In this document: piece after piece, positions 50,201-62,100 of the stretch | How positions within the stretch are numbered: position 1 is the stretch's first letter | How the letters are laid out: every line of letters starts with the position of its first letter | Assembly (NCBI RefSeq): GCF_019925205.1 | Contig: NC_083565.1 | Location: 38,530,241 to 38,594,240 of the forward strand | DNA from: Metopolophium dirhodum | Lineage: Eukaryota > Arthropoda > Insecta > Hemiptera > Aphididae | DNA length: 64,000 nt | Reading direction: 5' to 3' | Notes under the pieces: generated by a model | What the model was told of the DNA's origin: nothing | The model's database searches: none | Seen by the model: the letters and a program-made list of their open reading frames with translations, nothing else | Made by a program: the position numbers and the translations under genes

Positions 50201-50643
50201 TCTTTTATTAAATCTAAAGTAATGTCAAAAACAAAATGTATATAATAACATTCAAATTTATAGGGAAAAATAAATCTTGTTTAAAAATTCAACAAATTCC
50301 AGGAAGTCAAAACTAATGTTCATCTGTAGGTTCAAAGGTAATTTCGTTTTCCGTTATCGTTTTATAGTCGAGCGTATTGACTATTATAATGGAAAACGCA
50401 AATATTGTGATCATTCACGTATTGCTGTCTTGTCACCCGGGGCACGGCAGTAACCTACGGGTGCCCCATTAGAAATTCTGCCAAAACACAACACACACGT
50501 GTACCAACCTACCCAATTTAAAAACCTACAGTGCCCTCCCCCACACCCAATGGCCTATGTTGCCGCGGGTCATCCAATAAAAAAAAAAAAAAGCAAAAAT
50601 AATGAATTAAATATTTACCAGAATCTAAACTAGAATATGACAT
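47246..50643 (-). pseudogene. BTB-BACK-kelch (KLHL2/3-like) gene with disabling lesions
   Basis: Exons follow on the minus strand from ATG at 50643: a short N-terminus (MSYSSLDS), 50138-49992, then the BTB domain (49929-49701: EFFCDVKLKADDNKIVIRHK, FIYSGAIVIT), 49612 downward (LLPAANLLQLQAVKEVCCDF), BACK exons (KFLSLSSEKVIQLISSDKLI; VRLPVTSKNYILKHV) and kelch blades (VGGATNIWHQLQ; VINNKLYAV; STRRSSLGVGVLNNLLYA; CWIGVGVLDGVLYAVGGEDG). Two lesions are visible. First, AATATATACAG at the end of the BTB exon has two extra bases compared with the expected AATATACAG and breaks the frame. Second, a TAA follows DVLD in blade one (near 48540), where Leu is usual. The sixth blade and C-terminus were not found. 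Introns and splice sites are otherwise kept, so the loss is recent. Confidence 0.78.
50405..50592 (+). mobile_element. Short LINE 3'-end fragment
   Basis: GC-richer sequence (CACCCGGGGCACGGCAG, GTTGCCGCGGGTCATCC) ends in AATAAAAAAAAAAA, then returns to AT-rich DNA, inside the first intron of the kelch gene. No clear target duplication. A 5'-truncated retroposon is likely. Confidence 0.4.
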
Positions 50644-50671
50644 TTTTTATTATTTTTTACATTTTAATATT

Positions 50672-50746
50672 CTTCGCCTGATGATAAAAGATCAGCTCTG
50701 AACTTTTCAATTTTCCACATTTTCTTCACAGCTCTATCAAAATCGC
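50672..50746 (-). other. Probable 5' untranslated exon of the kelch gene with an upstream ORF
   Basis: TTGTTTTAG (50747 upward) is an acceptor. The exon reads FDRAVKKMWKIEKFRADLLS and stops with TAA, 24 bases before and in frame with the kelch ATG. It may be an untranslated leader or the tail of another gene. Confidence 0.3.
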
Positions 50747-50839
50747 CTAAAACAAGAAAAACATTTTATTATTAAAATTATGAAAATTTTGACTTGATAG
50801 TAAGCCATAATAAAATGAATAGTATTCATAGCCTGAAGA

Positions 50840-52431
50840 CGAGATCTTGTAATATTTTGAATGCTTGTTTGTAGTTCAAGTGCTACTTTTATATAGAGTT
50901 TATGAAGTTAAGCTGCAATATATTGGTCAAATATTTGAAATTCACTAAATTTTTGATAATTTCATTGCTTTAATAACATTATTAAGTGATAGAATTATGT
51001 TTATTACATATAAATTATATCTTAGAATCTAACATTTCGTTGGAACAACGAAAAAAAATTGAAGCTATATCTTTATCAAATGATACTATTAACTCTAGGA
51101 TTTCTGATATGTCCACTAACATTTTGGAACAAGTAATTCAGGAATTAGATTCAACCCTTTTTCCATTCAGTATGCAGTTGGATGAAAGTACAGATATCTC
51201 TCAATGCAGCCAATTATAAGTTTTTGTACGTAACATATATTCTGGAACTAGTAAAGAAGAATTTTTATTTTGTCAACCACTTTTGAAAACTTCAATGGCA
51301 ATTGACGTGTTTGAAATGATTACTAATTTTTTTTCTAAACATAAATTAGATAATAAAAAAAACTCAGTTTGCTGTGCACCGATGGTGCTCCTTCGATGCT
51401 TGGTAAATCATCCAGTTTCACAGCGTTGATAAAGAAGGAAATTCCCGATATCATCATCACTCATTGTTTTCTTCATCGGCACGCTTTGGCATCAAAAACT
51501 CTACCAACCAATTTAAAAGAAGTTATGACGACTGCAGTCAAAGTTGTAAATTTCATCAGAGCTAGAGCCTTACATCACCGACTTTTCAAAGTTGTATGTC
51601 AAAAAATGGGATCTGAACACGAAGTTCTTCTTTATTACACAGAAGTGCGTTGGCTTTCTAGAGGACAAGTTATGAAACGTTTGTATGAACTTCGAGAAGA
51701 AATTTCTTATTTTTTAATAGAAAGGCAAAGTTCACTCTCAAAATATTTTGATAGTATTGAGTTCGTTCATGGATTGGCCTATTTAACAGACATTTTTAGT
51801 CATTTGAACGAAGTAAATATATCGATTCAAGGAAAAGAAGTAACAATTATGGACGCGTCCGGAAAAATAAACGCATTTGTAAGTAAAATTTCAATGTGGA
51901 AAAGAAGACTTCAATCGGAAAATTTACCAAACTTTCCAACACTTGAACAGGAGCTATCAAAAAATAATATTGCTTTGTCTAGTTCCATGAAAGCGCAAAT
52001 CTGTGAACATCTTGATGTGCTCGAAAATTCATTTGGCAATTATTTCGATTTTACATTTTCGAAATCAGAAATATGGTTACACAATCCTTTTCTTGTGGAC
52101 TTTAAAACAATTGATGATTCAGATCTCGTTAAAGATGAACTAATTGATTTAAGATCAAAAGAAATGGCACGCCACGACTTTCAAACAAAAAATATAATCG
52201 AATTTTGGTGTTCGTTGACGATGGCTTATCCACGATCTGTATCCAGGGCAATGAAATTTTTGATTCCATTCGCTACTACCTATCTTTGTGAGTCTGGATT
52301 TTTCGCAATGGTCTAAAACTAAAGCAAGAAATCGATTGGACATTAAGGACGATATGCGTGTTGCTCTGTCCAATACGGTCCCAGATTTCAAGGCAATATT
52401 GCAATCAAAACAACAACAAATGTCACATTAG
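50840..52431 (+). pseudogene. hAT transposase of the ZBED5/SCND3/FAM200 type, dead
   Basis: Segments are NISLEQRKKIEAISLSNDTI and FPFSMQLDESTDISQCSQL (first Asp block), a stop, then CTDGAPSMLGKSSSFTALIK, THCFLHRHALASKTLP, EVRWLSRGQVMKRLYELREE and ATTYLCESGFFAMV. After a one-base shift comes KARNRLDIKDDMRVALSN, ending at TAG 52429-52431. These are hallmarks of the transposase from which ZBED5/SCND3-like genes derive. Frameshifts near 51219-51369 and 52314 and a missing N-terminal zinc finger make it non-functional. A terminal GGGGTCTATGGACCAG at 52613-52628 resembles Charlie-type hAT ends. Confidence 0.85.
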
Positions 52432-52931
52432 AAATTGTATTTGACTATAAGAAAGTGATTATTCATAATAATCTAATATAGATTTCGTTATTAGTAGTAT
52501 TATGTATTAGATTTATCATAAAAAAATAATTAAAATAAAAATTTCATTTTTACATTTATTTAAATATATTTCTTTTTGGTGAGGGGTTCGTGATTATATT
52601 TTATACTTCAAAGGGGTCTATGGACCAGAAAAGGTTAAGAATCTATGTCTTAGATGAAGTGTGTTTAGGTGCATTTAAGTGAGTCTTAGATGCCGTGCAA
52701 ACTATTAAATAGGGCACATCATAGTGAACCACATACAAACTAAATTATATCAATAAATGAAATGTGTATGATAGGCTTGGTTAGATAATCATGTTAATTC
52801 TGACTGTATCATTGTTTATCGTTACACATAATAATAGTATAACTCATAAATTTATATTTGTTTCATTTTATTCTTTCAAGTGGTATTGTTTAAATAAAAA
52901 TGTGTACTAATAAAAAAAAAGTAGTCAAAAG

Positions 52932-53060
52932 ATGTGTTGTGTTCTAAATTGTAGCAATGCTAACAGAACAGACCATAAAATGTTTAACTTCCCTAATAGA
53001 CAACAAGAAAAATAAGTTAAAGAAAATTGGATTAAAAGTATTCAAAGAATTTATTAATTT
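52932..53060 (+). pseudogene. THAP-domain fragment
   Basis: MCCVLNCSNANRTDHKMFNF and PNRQQEK are followed by a stop, then VKENWIKSIQR. The CxxxxC, F-x-F-P and W positions match the first half of a THAP finger. No remaining part was found. Confidence 0.5.
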
Positions 53061-54770
53061 TTTCATTGAGGGTATTAATTTTTGATTTTATTCAACTACT
53101 TACTACATTTTAGTACTACAAATACAATAGAAATGTACTTAGATTTAATTTACTTATAACATTTATTCACATATTTATAGCTTAAATATTTTGTAAACTA
53201 CCTACTATTGATTTTAAATGTAGCCATTGTTTACACTAAGTTAACAGCGTTTTTGTTGTGATAATATTATAATAAATTACTATACATTTAATATTATTGA
53301 TTAATTTGTATAATTATTAAAATGTGTTATAATTATCATGTTTATAAACCCAATATAGTATTATAGGTATTATATTTTATATTATGTATATTATGTAATA
53401 ATGTATTAAAGATTTGTCAATTATGTATAATTCTGAATCTTCAACACAAGTATTGCTTGATGGATGAATCATTTATATTGTAAATTTAAAACGTAAATAT
53501 TGATACAGCAGGTGCCTGCAATAATATTATAGGCTTGCCTGTTTTTCTGAATTGAAACCAACTGGTTACAATAATTAAATTAATATAACAATTTAGATTT
53601 GATAAATAAGTGGACTGTATTTGTTATAATACTAGAAACAATGGTACCTGACAATGATATGACTCAATTTAATATAGTTATACAAATTGAACTGAACATT
53701 GTAATGACAATATATATAGCACTAGGCTATGCAGTATAACAGTACAATAAATATTAGAATAATGATGCTAACCTCGTTGGCTGAAGTATATTATAATTGT
53801 TTCTGGTGCACCTTAGTATGATCATGGTGCTTTATGGTCCTTTGTGTTCTGTTGTCAAATAATTTTAATACAAATTATACAATAAAAATAGCATATTTGA
53901 TAACGTTGAATTCACAAAACAGAAATGTTCATTCAATCACAGCACACTGGCACAAACAAGTATTACAAGTGATCATAATAGCTGGTAATGACGGACATCC
54001 TAGAAAAAAACATATAATTAAAAAACTAGTACGGGTCTGTTTGGAGAACGATACTCACCGAGTCACAGTACAACGAGTGTTTTTTGTGAAAACAAGGGGT
54101 TTACATATAGGTACATTTCACACACAACAGACGGCAATGAATATATTGCTGAAGCACCTATGAGAAAATAACAAATGAAAAAAAATCGAAATAATCTAGA
54201 TTTTAAAGAGGTAAAATTTTAATACGTACCGACTACCGTCTCGTATCGTTGCACAAGTCCGATTCAGGTCAGTACGTGTCGCTTGTACACTGCACGTGTA
54301 ACTTCTTGACCACTTAAAATTAATCGAATACGTATCGATATACTAAAATTTCTTAGTTGAAATTCATGGTTCAATAATTTCATTAGACTGGAGTAGGAAG
54401 TGGACTAGATAATGGTATGAAATACCACGGAGCGATTCCTGAGTATCACCTACACAATCTAACAACTACCTGAGACTTGTGAAACATATTTTGATGACAC
54501 TGAGTTCTCTTAAAGTCTTAACTTCAACAGTAAAAAAAAATCGCATAACCATAACAAAAATGAACACATTAACACAAAATATAATTAATAATTGATATAC
54601 ATCGCTCGTATAGTAAGTTGTATTCCGTATTTTGTTATCAAATAATATGTGCGATATGAAAAAAGACCGGTTCACGATGTAGATAAAATGTTATCATCTA
54701 TATCAGCTAGTCCGTGGTCAAGGTGTATTGATAAGGTGTCGACATTCTATAAACTCTCACACACACTCTC
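53061..54770. other. AT-rich intergenic DNA
   Basis: No gene supported. A frame at 53834-54163 is open by chance or old repeat; its peptide has no recognised domain. Confidence 0.45.
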
Positions 54771-54774
54771 ACAC

Positions 54775-55302
54775 ACCTATAAACTAATGGACAGCGCTTA
54801 GAGAGAGAGGTCAGGGGTACGATATAGAGTAAAAGAGAAAATGGAACGTGGGGGAAATACAGTATTAGTTTCATACGTCTGTGATTACCTCCTTTATGTA
54901 CTTTCTCTCTTTTCTCTCTTCGTTCTTTCTTCTTTCTTTCTCTTATATGATTCCCGTGCATTGATGACACAGCGATGGCGTCAGGGGGGGGGGGGGGGGC
55001 AAGGGTAGGCGACCACCTCCCCAGGATAAGTTCTCGCCCTTCTCTTGCCCACCGCAGATATTTTAACTCTTATTTTTACTGGTGTGTTACCGTTTTTATG
55101 ATTAACATTATAATATTATAATCGTAAATAGTAAATGGGATTAGGTACTAACTTAATATTTATAGAAGTACAATAATATTGTTGAGCTTGCCCCTTCAAA
55201 AATTTGACTTGCTCTTTATCTCTCCCCTAGGAAAAACATTATGGTGATGTCCCTGGGATGACAGGACGGAGTGGAATGCGCTGTCCATTAGTCTATAGGT
55301 CC
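54775..55302. mobile_element. MITE with 22-bp TIRs
   Basis: CCTATAAACTAATGGACAGC at the left and the inverse of GCTGTCCATTAGTCTATAGG at the right form the ends. The interior has CT/GA-rich stretches and a poly-G run near 54986-54999. A shortened relative is at 19998. Confidence 0.6.
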
Positions 55303-55314
55303 ATGCTCTGGACC

Positions 55315-55573
55315 ACAGATATATATAATAACTAGATACCCGACTTCTTCTTATCAATGACGCTAGAAGCAATCTGAAACTGGCAATGTTTACTAATCGT
55401 TAGAAAGGTAATATGATAATAAACAACAACATTTCATATCAAACATGCCCGTGGCCAAACTTAACGATTAGAATTTGTAAACATTGCCAAATTCACAAAT
55501 GGCGTTGGGCATCATGATTTAATAATGTTGTTGTATATGGAGTCGGGTATCTAGTTATTATATATATATCTGT
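55315..55573. mobile_element. 259-bp MITE with 10-bp TSD
   Basis: TIRs begin ACAGATATATATAATAACTA and extend about 30 bases (to ACCCGACT). A perfect 10-bp duplication GCTCTGGACC flanks it (55305-55314 and 55574-55583). A 9-10-bp duplication fits MULE-derived MITEs. Confidence 0.9.
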
Positions 55574-55629
55574 GCTCTGGACCCCTATACGTATACACTC
55601 TTGATTGAAATTATTACCACAGTTCTATA

Positions 55630-56338
55630 CAGAGGCGTTTTTACGATTTTGGCGCCCTATGTACACACATTTTGGAACCCCTTTTTTTCTCAGTTTCCTA
55701 TTACTCATTGTCACAAAAAAATTTAAGCCCCCTCTAATTTACAATTTACTTTTTCTCTCAGTTAAAAAATGCAGGGCTTAAAACCGGTATAAACCGTTAT
55801 AAAACTGAAACCAAAAACAAAATCAAAACCCAAACCGGAAAAAATTGGAAGCCGGTACACAAAATCGAAACCAAAACCGAAATTTCCTAATACCGGTATT
55901 GAAAAATTTAAACCAAAATCGAAAAAAATAAAAACTGGTCTACAAAATCGAAACCGAAACCGAATTTTTTTCAATCGCCCTGTAAAAGTGATAACCCAAA
56001 ATGTATATTTTCCCCTTATTGCATTTATGCTTCCACTAATTTAAAGAACACTTTTATTTTACCATTACCACTCCATTTATTCCTAGTAAGAAAGTCAACC
56101 ATTTTAATCAAATAAAACACATTATATATATATAATACATATAGAAATATAAATGATATTATAAGAAATACAGGTTATCACTTACCTATCAGTCATCACT
56201 AATATAATTTCTCAACAAATCCAATAAAATGAAAAAAAAATGTTTTTTGTTATAACCTCTAGCAATGGTGCCCCCTTTGAGAACTCGGAATTTGGCGCCC
56301 CGGGGCAATTGCCCCCCGTCGCCCCCCTTACGCCACTG
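55630..56338. mobile_element. 709-bp hAT-type MITE with 8-bp TSD
   Basis: The ends are CAGAGGCGT and ACGCCACTG, and the 8-bp duplication GTTCTATA flanks them (55622-55629, 56339-56346). The right end has GGCGCCCCGGGGCAATTG. An AAACCGAAACC-type simple repeat fills about 55790-55970. Confidence 0.9.
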
Positions 56339-56389
56339 GTTCTATAGACACAAGAGCGCGCTTCCTGTCCTGTGAAGACTTGTGTATTC

Positions 56390-57300
56390 ATACTGTTAAA
56401 TACAAAATGCATTTTTAAATTGTAATATTTCACATATTCATAACTCGCTTAAAAATTAAAATATCCAAATAAATCGAAATACTATCACAGTTAATATTAT
56501 TACCTTTAAATTAAATAATAAGTAAATTTACTGTAAAATTAAAATATTGTACATTTGACTGAGACAACACAAAGCATTTCATATTATGTTTAAGTCACTT
56601 TTATAATGATTTCATTAAGTGAAAATATGTATTATTTATTTGAAGGGGCCATGCAAGAACGAGTTATAACTCCATTTTTCAAAACTTTTCAGGAAACGAT
56701 AATGTTATTTTAAAAATATTTAAATAAAGATAAATATAATTTGGAAATTAATATAGATACATTAGATCACGATAAAAAAGATGCCGTAGTAATTGATTTG
56801 ATTTTCTTAATTTCTTTGAGATGATAGTTAATATTAACCTACATTTTTGGAGTTATCTTGTTTTTTGACCAGAACCATGTATTTATTATTTATTCATAAT
56901 TTGTTTCAATACAAAAAATATATTATTATTCATTCTATGTTTTAGAAATTTGTAAAAAATATAAAAAAAAATTATAAAAAAATATAATAAAAAAAAAAAA
57001 ATTTATATAATTGTATGTACCACTCCGGAGTTATCCGGTTTTTCAACGGAAAAAAAAATCAGACAACTCCATTTACTTTATATCTCCTATACGAATGATC
57101 GGAATTGTCTCGTTCTTGCACAGATATACTCGTAATTTTTTTCTTGATAATAAACAGCCAAAACCCCATTTTTCGAAAAAAATGGAGTTATCTTGTTCTT
57201 GCACGGACCCCTTCATTTATCCATTCCATGATATGAATTATTTCAGTATATTTTTTTTAGATTATGACTAATTTTATCTTATAGTTAGATATGTTTGGTG
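56390..57300. repeat. Interspersed repeat copy interrupted by a TIR element
   Basis: The segment from TATTCATAACTCG through TAATAAGTAAATTTACTGTA to CATTCCATGATATGAATT matches 58060-58345 in order. It is broken at 56640 by the insertion 56641-57215. Confidence 0.7.
56641..57215. mobile_element. TIR element inserted in a repeat, empty site available
   Basis: TGAAGGGGCCATGCAAGAAC at the left is inverse to GTTCTTGCACGGACCCCTTCA at the right (about 37 bases with mismatches). The paralogous copy at 58060-58345 reads straight through GTTTATTTATCCATTCC, so it is the empty site. The overlap gives a duplication of only about 2 bases. Confidence 0.8.
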
Positions 57301-59179
57301 ACTATTTTCAAATTTAAAGTCAGTTTAACACTTTTGGTTGATCCTAACTATTACTCAATAAACCAGACTTGGTATACCTACCCAAAAAAAGTTTTGATAA
57401 AAAATAATAATATATGTAACTTGTAAGTCCCATCATCATTAAATTGTATAATCTAATTATTATATTGCCATTATCATATTAAACTATAATATCGGCGCTT
57501 TATATCACAATGGGAATGAGTACCATTTATATTCTTAATTTATTCTCTGTATATTATTAATAAGCCCATATTATGTACCTATAGGTATATATGACGCATC
57601 CATATACATAAAAATAAACAAATGAAAGAATTAAAAAAGGTGTTGCAAGCTATATGTATTTTAAAATACGTTTAGCCCAAGTAGCTACCTACACTTGTAT
57701 CAACATTGTTTTAGAATGCTGAATGAGACCATGCCGAGAACGAGAAATGTATGAAGAAACGAAACAGTTAGTAGTTAGTCCATAAGTGCAAATAGGGGGG
57801 GGGGGCTTTAGGAGCTAAGCCCAAAAAAATGTCTATATCCTATGTCTCCCCCCCCCCACCACCAATCATTTCCTACATTTTATTTTAAGCTTACTCAATA
57901 TTATCAAAGCAATACTTAAGGCCCTCCCCCTTAAATCCCAAACGATATTTGCGCGTATGGTAGTTACCAATATTTCAGTGTTTGCAAAATGTTACAAAAT
58001 ATCTCTCAACATATTAACATATATGATAACACCTTATATTATTATTTATGCGAGTTATGAGCAAATTCTAAATTTTGTAATATTTTACATATTCATAACT
58101 CGGTTAAATATTTAAACAACGAAAAAAATCTAAATACAATCACAGTTAATATTCTTACCTTTAAATTTAATAATAAGTAAATTCACTGTAAAATTAAAAC
58201 ATTGTATATTTGTAAGACTGAGACAACACAAAACACTTCATATGTTTAAGTAACTTTTAAAATGATTTCATTTGATGAAAATATGTGTTGTTTATTTATC
58301 CATTCCATTATATGAATTTATGAGAATATATATTTTTTAATTATGACTAGAGCTCCGATGTTAATGACCAAAATGTCATTAAAATATGCATTTAAAAATG
58401 TCAAAATATGCTAATATATGCCTTTAAATATATCAAAAATATACCATTTTCAACAAATATATGCAAAAATGAAATAATATACGCAAAAAAGGTGTTAATA
58501 TTAATTCAAAATAAATTATGAACACTATTAAATGTATACTTAATATTATATCTATTTTAAACAATTACAAAAAATGGGATAATAGTGATTCAGAATAACT
58601 TCAATATGCTGACTGCAGCAAACTGAAAATATTTAATGTCAACAAAAATATAAACTCGTCAAAATGGTAGATAAAACCCACCACGCAGAGTTTACTGCAT
58701 GCAGTCAATCTATACTGTTATACTTATCTATACCTATATTATTGTCTATTACTCTATTATCGATAGGATTATCGCGATAATGATCGTCGACAGGCGATTC
58801 CAACATTCGTGTTCACGTATTTAGGTAAATAAATTACTTTATTCACAATAATATCATCGAATATATTTAGTAATATACAGTGACGGCTCACAAGTAAACT
58901 CATTTAGGAGACTGAAATTTTAATAAAAAGAATGTAATACAAAAATTACAAAAAAAACCTTTTTTTATTATTATTATTGTAATAGCTTTTTAATTATAAG
59001 AATAGATAATTTATATTATTTTATATTTTAATTCAATTGTTCTTTCTTTTTAAATAATATAATTACAACATGCAGCGATACAATGTCGAATAGCTAAATA
59101 TACGGACGCAGGTTTTCGTGTTTACAGAAAAATATGTGACGACCGCGATGCGAACGATCTACCCCTGTCCTCCGTCTTG
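57216..59179. repeat. Repeat-rich AT DNA
   Basis: Contains poly-G/poly-C tracts at 57796-57808 and 57848-57858, a second copy of the interspersed repeat (58060-58345), AATATGC-rich DNA at about 58370-58500 like the subterminal parts of hAT MITEs, and an R1 fragment at about 58825-58900. No gene. Confidence 0.6.
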
Positions 59180-62100
59180 TCATGAAATTTGTTGGAATAA
59201 TTGTGTAGCATATTCAAAATGTTTTTTATGAGTTTCCATATGGTCTGTCATCTGAGAAATAGAATGATTTTCTAGATAATTATCTGTAATAAAACGCCTT
59301 GCCAAATGTTTTTTCCAATTCAACGATACTTTTCTATTGGTTAGTTGTTTATTTTCACAACTATTTTCTTCAATACTTGGATTTTTTCCTTTAATATAAT
59401 ATTCATACAATGTTTTTTGATTTAGGTTTACATTAGAATCAAATTCACTACAATCTTTACAAAGGCACCGTCCAGTCAACTGACTTAATACAGGTATATT
59501 GGACCATGATTTTCTCGTGTTCAAAATTAATAACTCTTTATACTTACACTGAATATGGTAACGAATGTAATCAAATTGTACAGTGAAATGATGACGTAGA
59601 ATTTCTGCTTTGGAAAGTAAAACATGGTAATGATGGCTATTGGTACATTTTGGATAAATGCATAACAATAACTTACCACCAATTAATAATTTGTATGCTG
59701 CTAGTAATTCAGCAAAGCTTAGTAATTCTATACTTTGACTTGGTATTTTAGTATTTCTATACATTTCAAAATGCTCAGTTGGTTCTATCCTAGAAATACT
59801 TTCAAAACTGAGAACTGCTCGGGATTGAATTTGTGTTTTTTCATCAATGGATTCAGATCCAGATTGATTGGTAGGTGAAAGATTATCTGGTGCAATGAAA
59901 TTAGATAAGTCTTGGAACTGTTGGTTCGGCTGGATTAAAATACTCTTGTTTATTCTTGACAAACCAGTTTCATTTAGTGACAATTTTTGATTTAATCCAT
60001 CATTATACAAAACATTTGAATTTCTTTTAAAACCCTGAGAAGATGGATCAGATTGAGACAACTTTATAGGCCACTGAATGTCACTAGAAGTAGTAGCAGT
60101 ACCATCCTGATCGATACTTGAATCAATCATTTTAGTAGAACTTTCTACAATTTCGTCTTTGTTGCTGACAGTAAAATTACTCTGCGTGTGTTTCAAATTT
60201 AAGACCGCTGTTATCGATAATTTAGGGTGTGATGATTTTGTCAGACATTTGTTTTCTTTGACTGAAGGTTCGTTTGTTAGACACGAAACTCCATTTATGT
60301 TATGAGAGTTCTTTGGATTTTCAAGTACAGAGTTATCATCATTTAAAGTGACACAACTAATATTCTCAATATTTGAGTTGTGGCAATTAGAATCAATGAT
60401 TTGATTTGGGTCGCAGTTCAATAAACTTTTTTCATGCATGGACATTGTTCTGCAAATTTTATTATTTTCGCTATTATCACCAAATAGTGAACTTTGATTT
60501 CTTTTTGATCCTTTAGAATTTGAACATTCAGGAGGATGAGAAGTACTTATAATTTCAGAAATGTAATTCAATCTACTTGGATTATTAGATAGTGTAGGAT
60601 CAAATCTGCCATCACCCCTATAACATGTTTTTCAGATAATTTTGATTTTTTCACATTCACTTGCATTTCATCTTCACTTGATTGTGTTTTTTCATTAGCC
60701 GGGAATAATTCAAGAGTAGCCATTAATGTTTCTAAAGCATCACCAGAAGATTTTTCATTTTCATTACTTGTATCATTATTGCTTTCATCAATTATTTTAT
60801 TAGTTGATGAATTTATAAGATTAGTTTTTTCTATAGATATTTTATCAGAATGTGAGAAATTGTCTATATTTGGGAGAAAATGATTTTCAGAACCTTCTCC
60901 AACGTGCTTTAACTTGCTTAAATCATCATTGATTGGAACTAAATTATACTTGATTTTTCCTATCAAGCTATTACAGGAAGGTGTAAGTGATTTTAGAGTG
61001 TCATCAAAATAATCATTCTGCAAAAAATAGCAATAAATTAAAATTGTGATTATACAAAAGTCAAGAATTAATATTTATTACTACCTTCAACTACCTATCA
61101 ACATTTGCACAAAAGCGTATCTTAAAATGAATTAATTTGATTTAATTGGGGAAAATTAAGTGACTTATTTTTTTTTTTGTTAAAACATTGACAATTACTA
61201 GTGAATATTGAATTTTGTTTCATTTGTGAAATAAATTAAAGTTATTATTTTTATAATACCTAATAAAATATATACTTAGATATTTCAACCTGTACTTTTT
61301 ATGTAATAAAATTTAATAAAAACTTAAAAATTATTAATTATGATAAGATAATTTTAATTTATTTAACTGTTTGAATTTAAAAATATGAAACAATATTATA
61401 ACTTTTTCAATACACTGAAAATAATAAATAGAAATAAAAGGAAAAAGAGCGGATATTATTCAACCACTACTTTTAAACGCGTATAAAAGAAGTTCGGAAA
61501 TATCACATCTGCCAGAATGCGCGTTGCCAGTAGTAATGTCGATTTTACATGTAAATCATAAGGAATTTATCGGTTATTTTTATTATAATCTAAAAATGGT
61601 AAAACGTATGAATAATTACTATTGCAGGTTTTTTAAGACAAAATTGTCCTTAATGGACATTAAGTACATGTATTTCTAAGAATATCCAACTTCTAGAAAA
61701 AGAGATATAGTTGTTTTAAAAAATACTTTCAATTTGTATATACCTAAGATATCAATAATATAATATCAAGGCCTGCGTTTTATCACAACTTACAAGAATA
61801 AAATATGTAAATGTATATTAGTTTATTACTCACATAAGAAATATGTATATTATACTATTGATATAATATATGTTAAGGTAAAAGTATGAATACTGGTTAG
61901 TCGACTACTGTTGGTAAATGTCCGAAATTCAGACATTTACCAATTGATTTCAGTAAAACCTAGGATACACAAAATTGTTTGGTCAAACCCAAAATGATTT
62001 TTGTAGTTCGGACTTTTACAAACGAAATTTGGTAAATCTTAGGATAAACAATCCGTGTTGGTAAAAGTCTGAAATATAGTACCCAATATACTTAAATAAT

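Noticed and set aside
53834..54163. 109-codon plus-strand frame
   Set aside because: No recognised domain, AT-driven composition and no splice or neighbour support.
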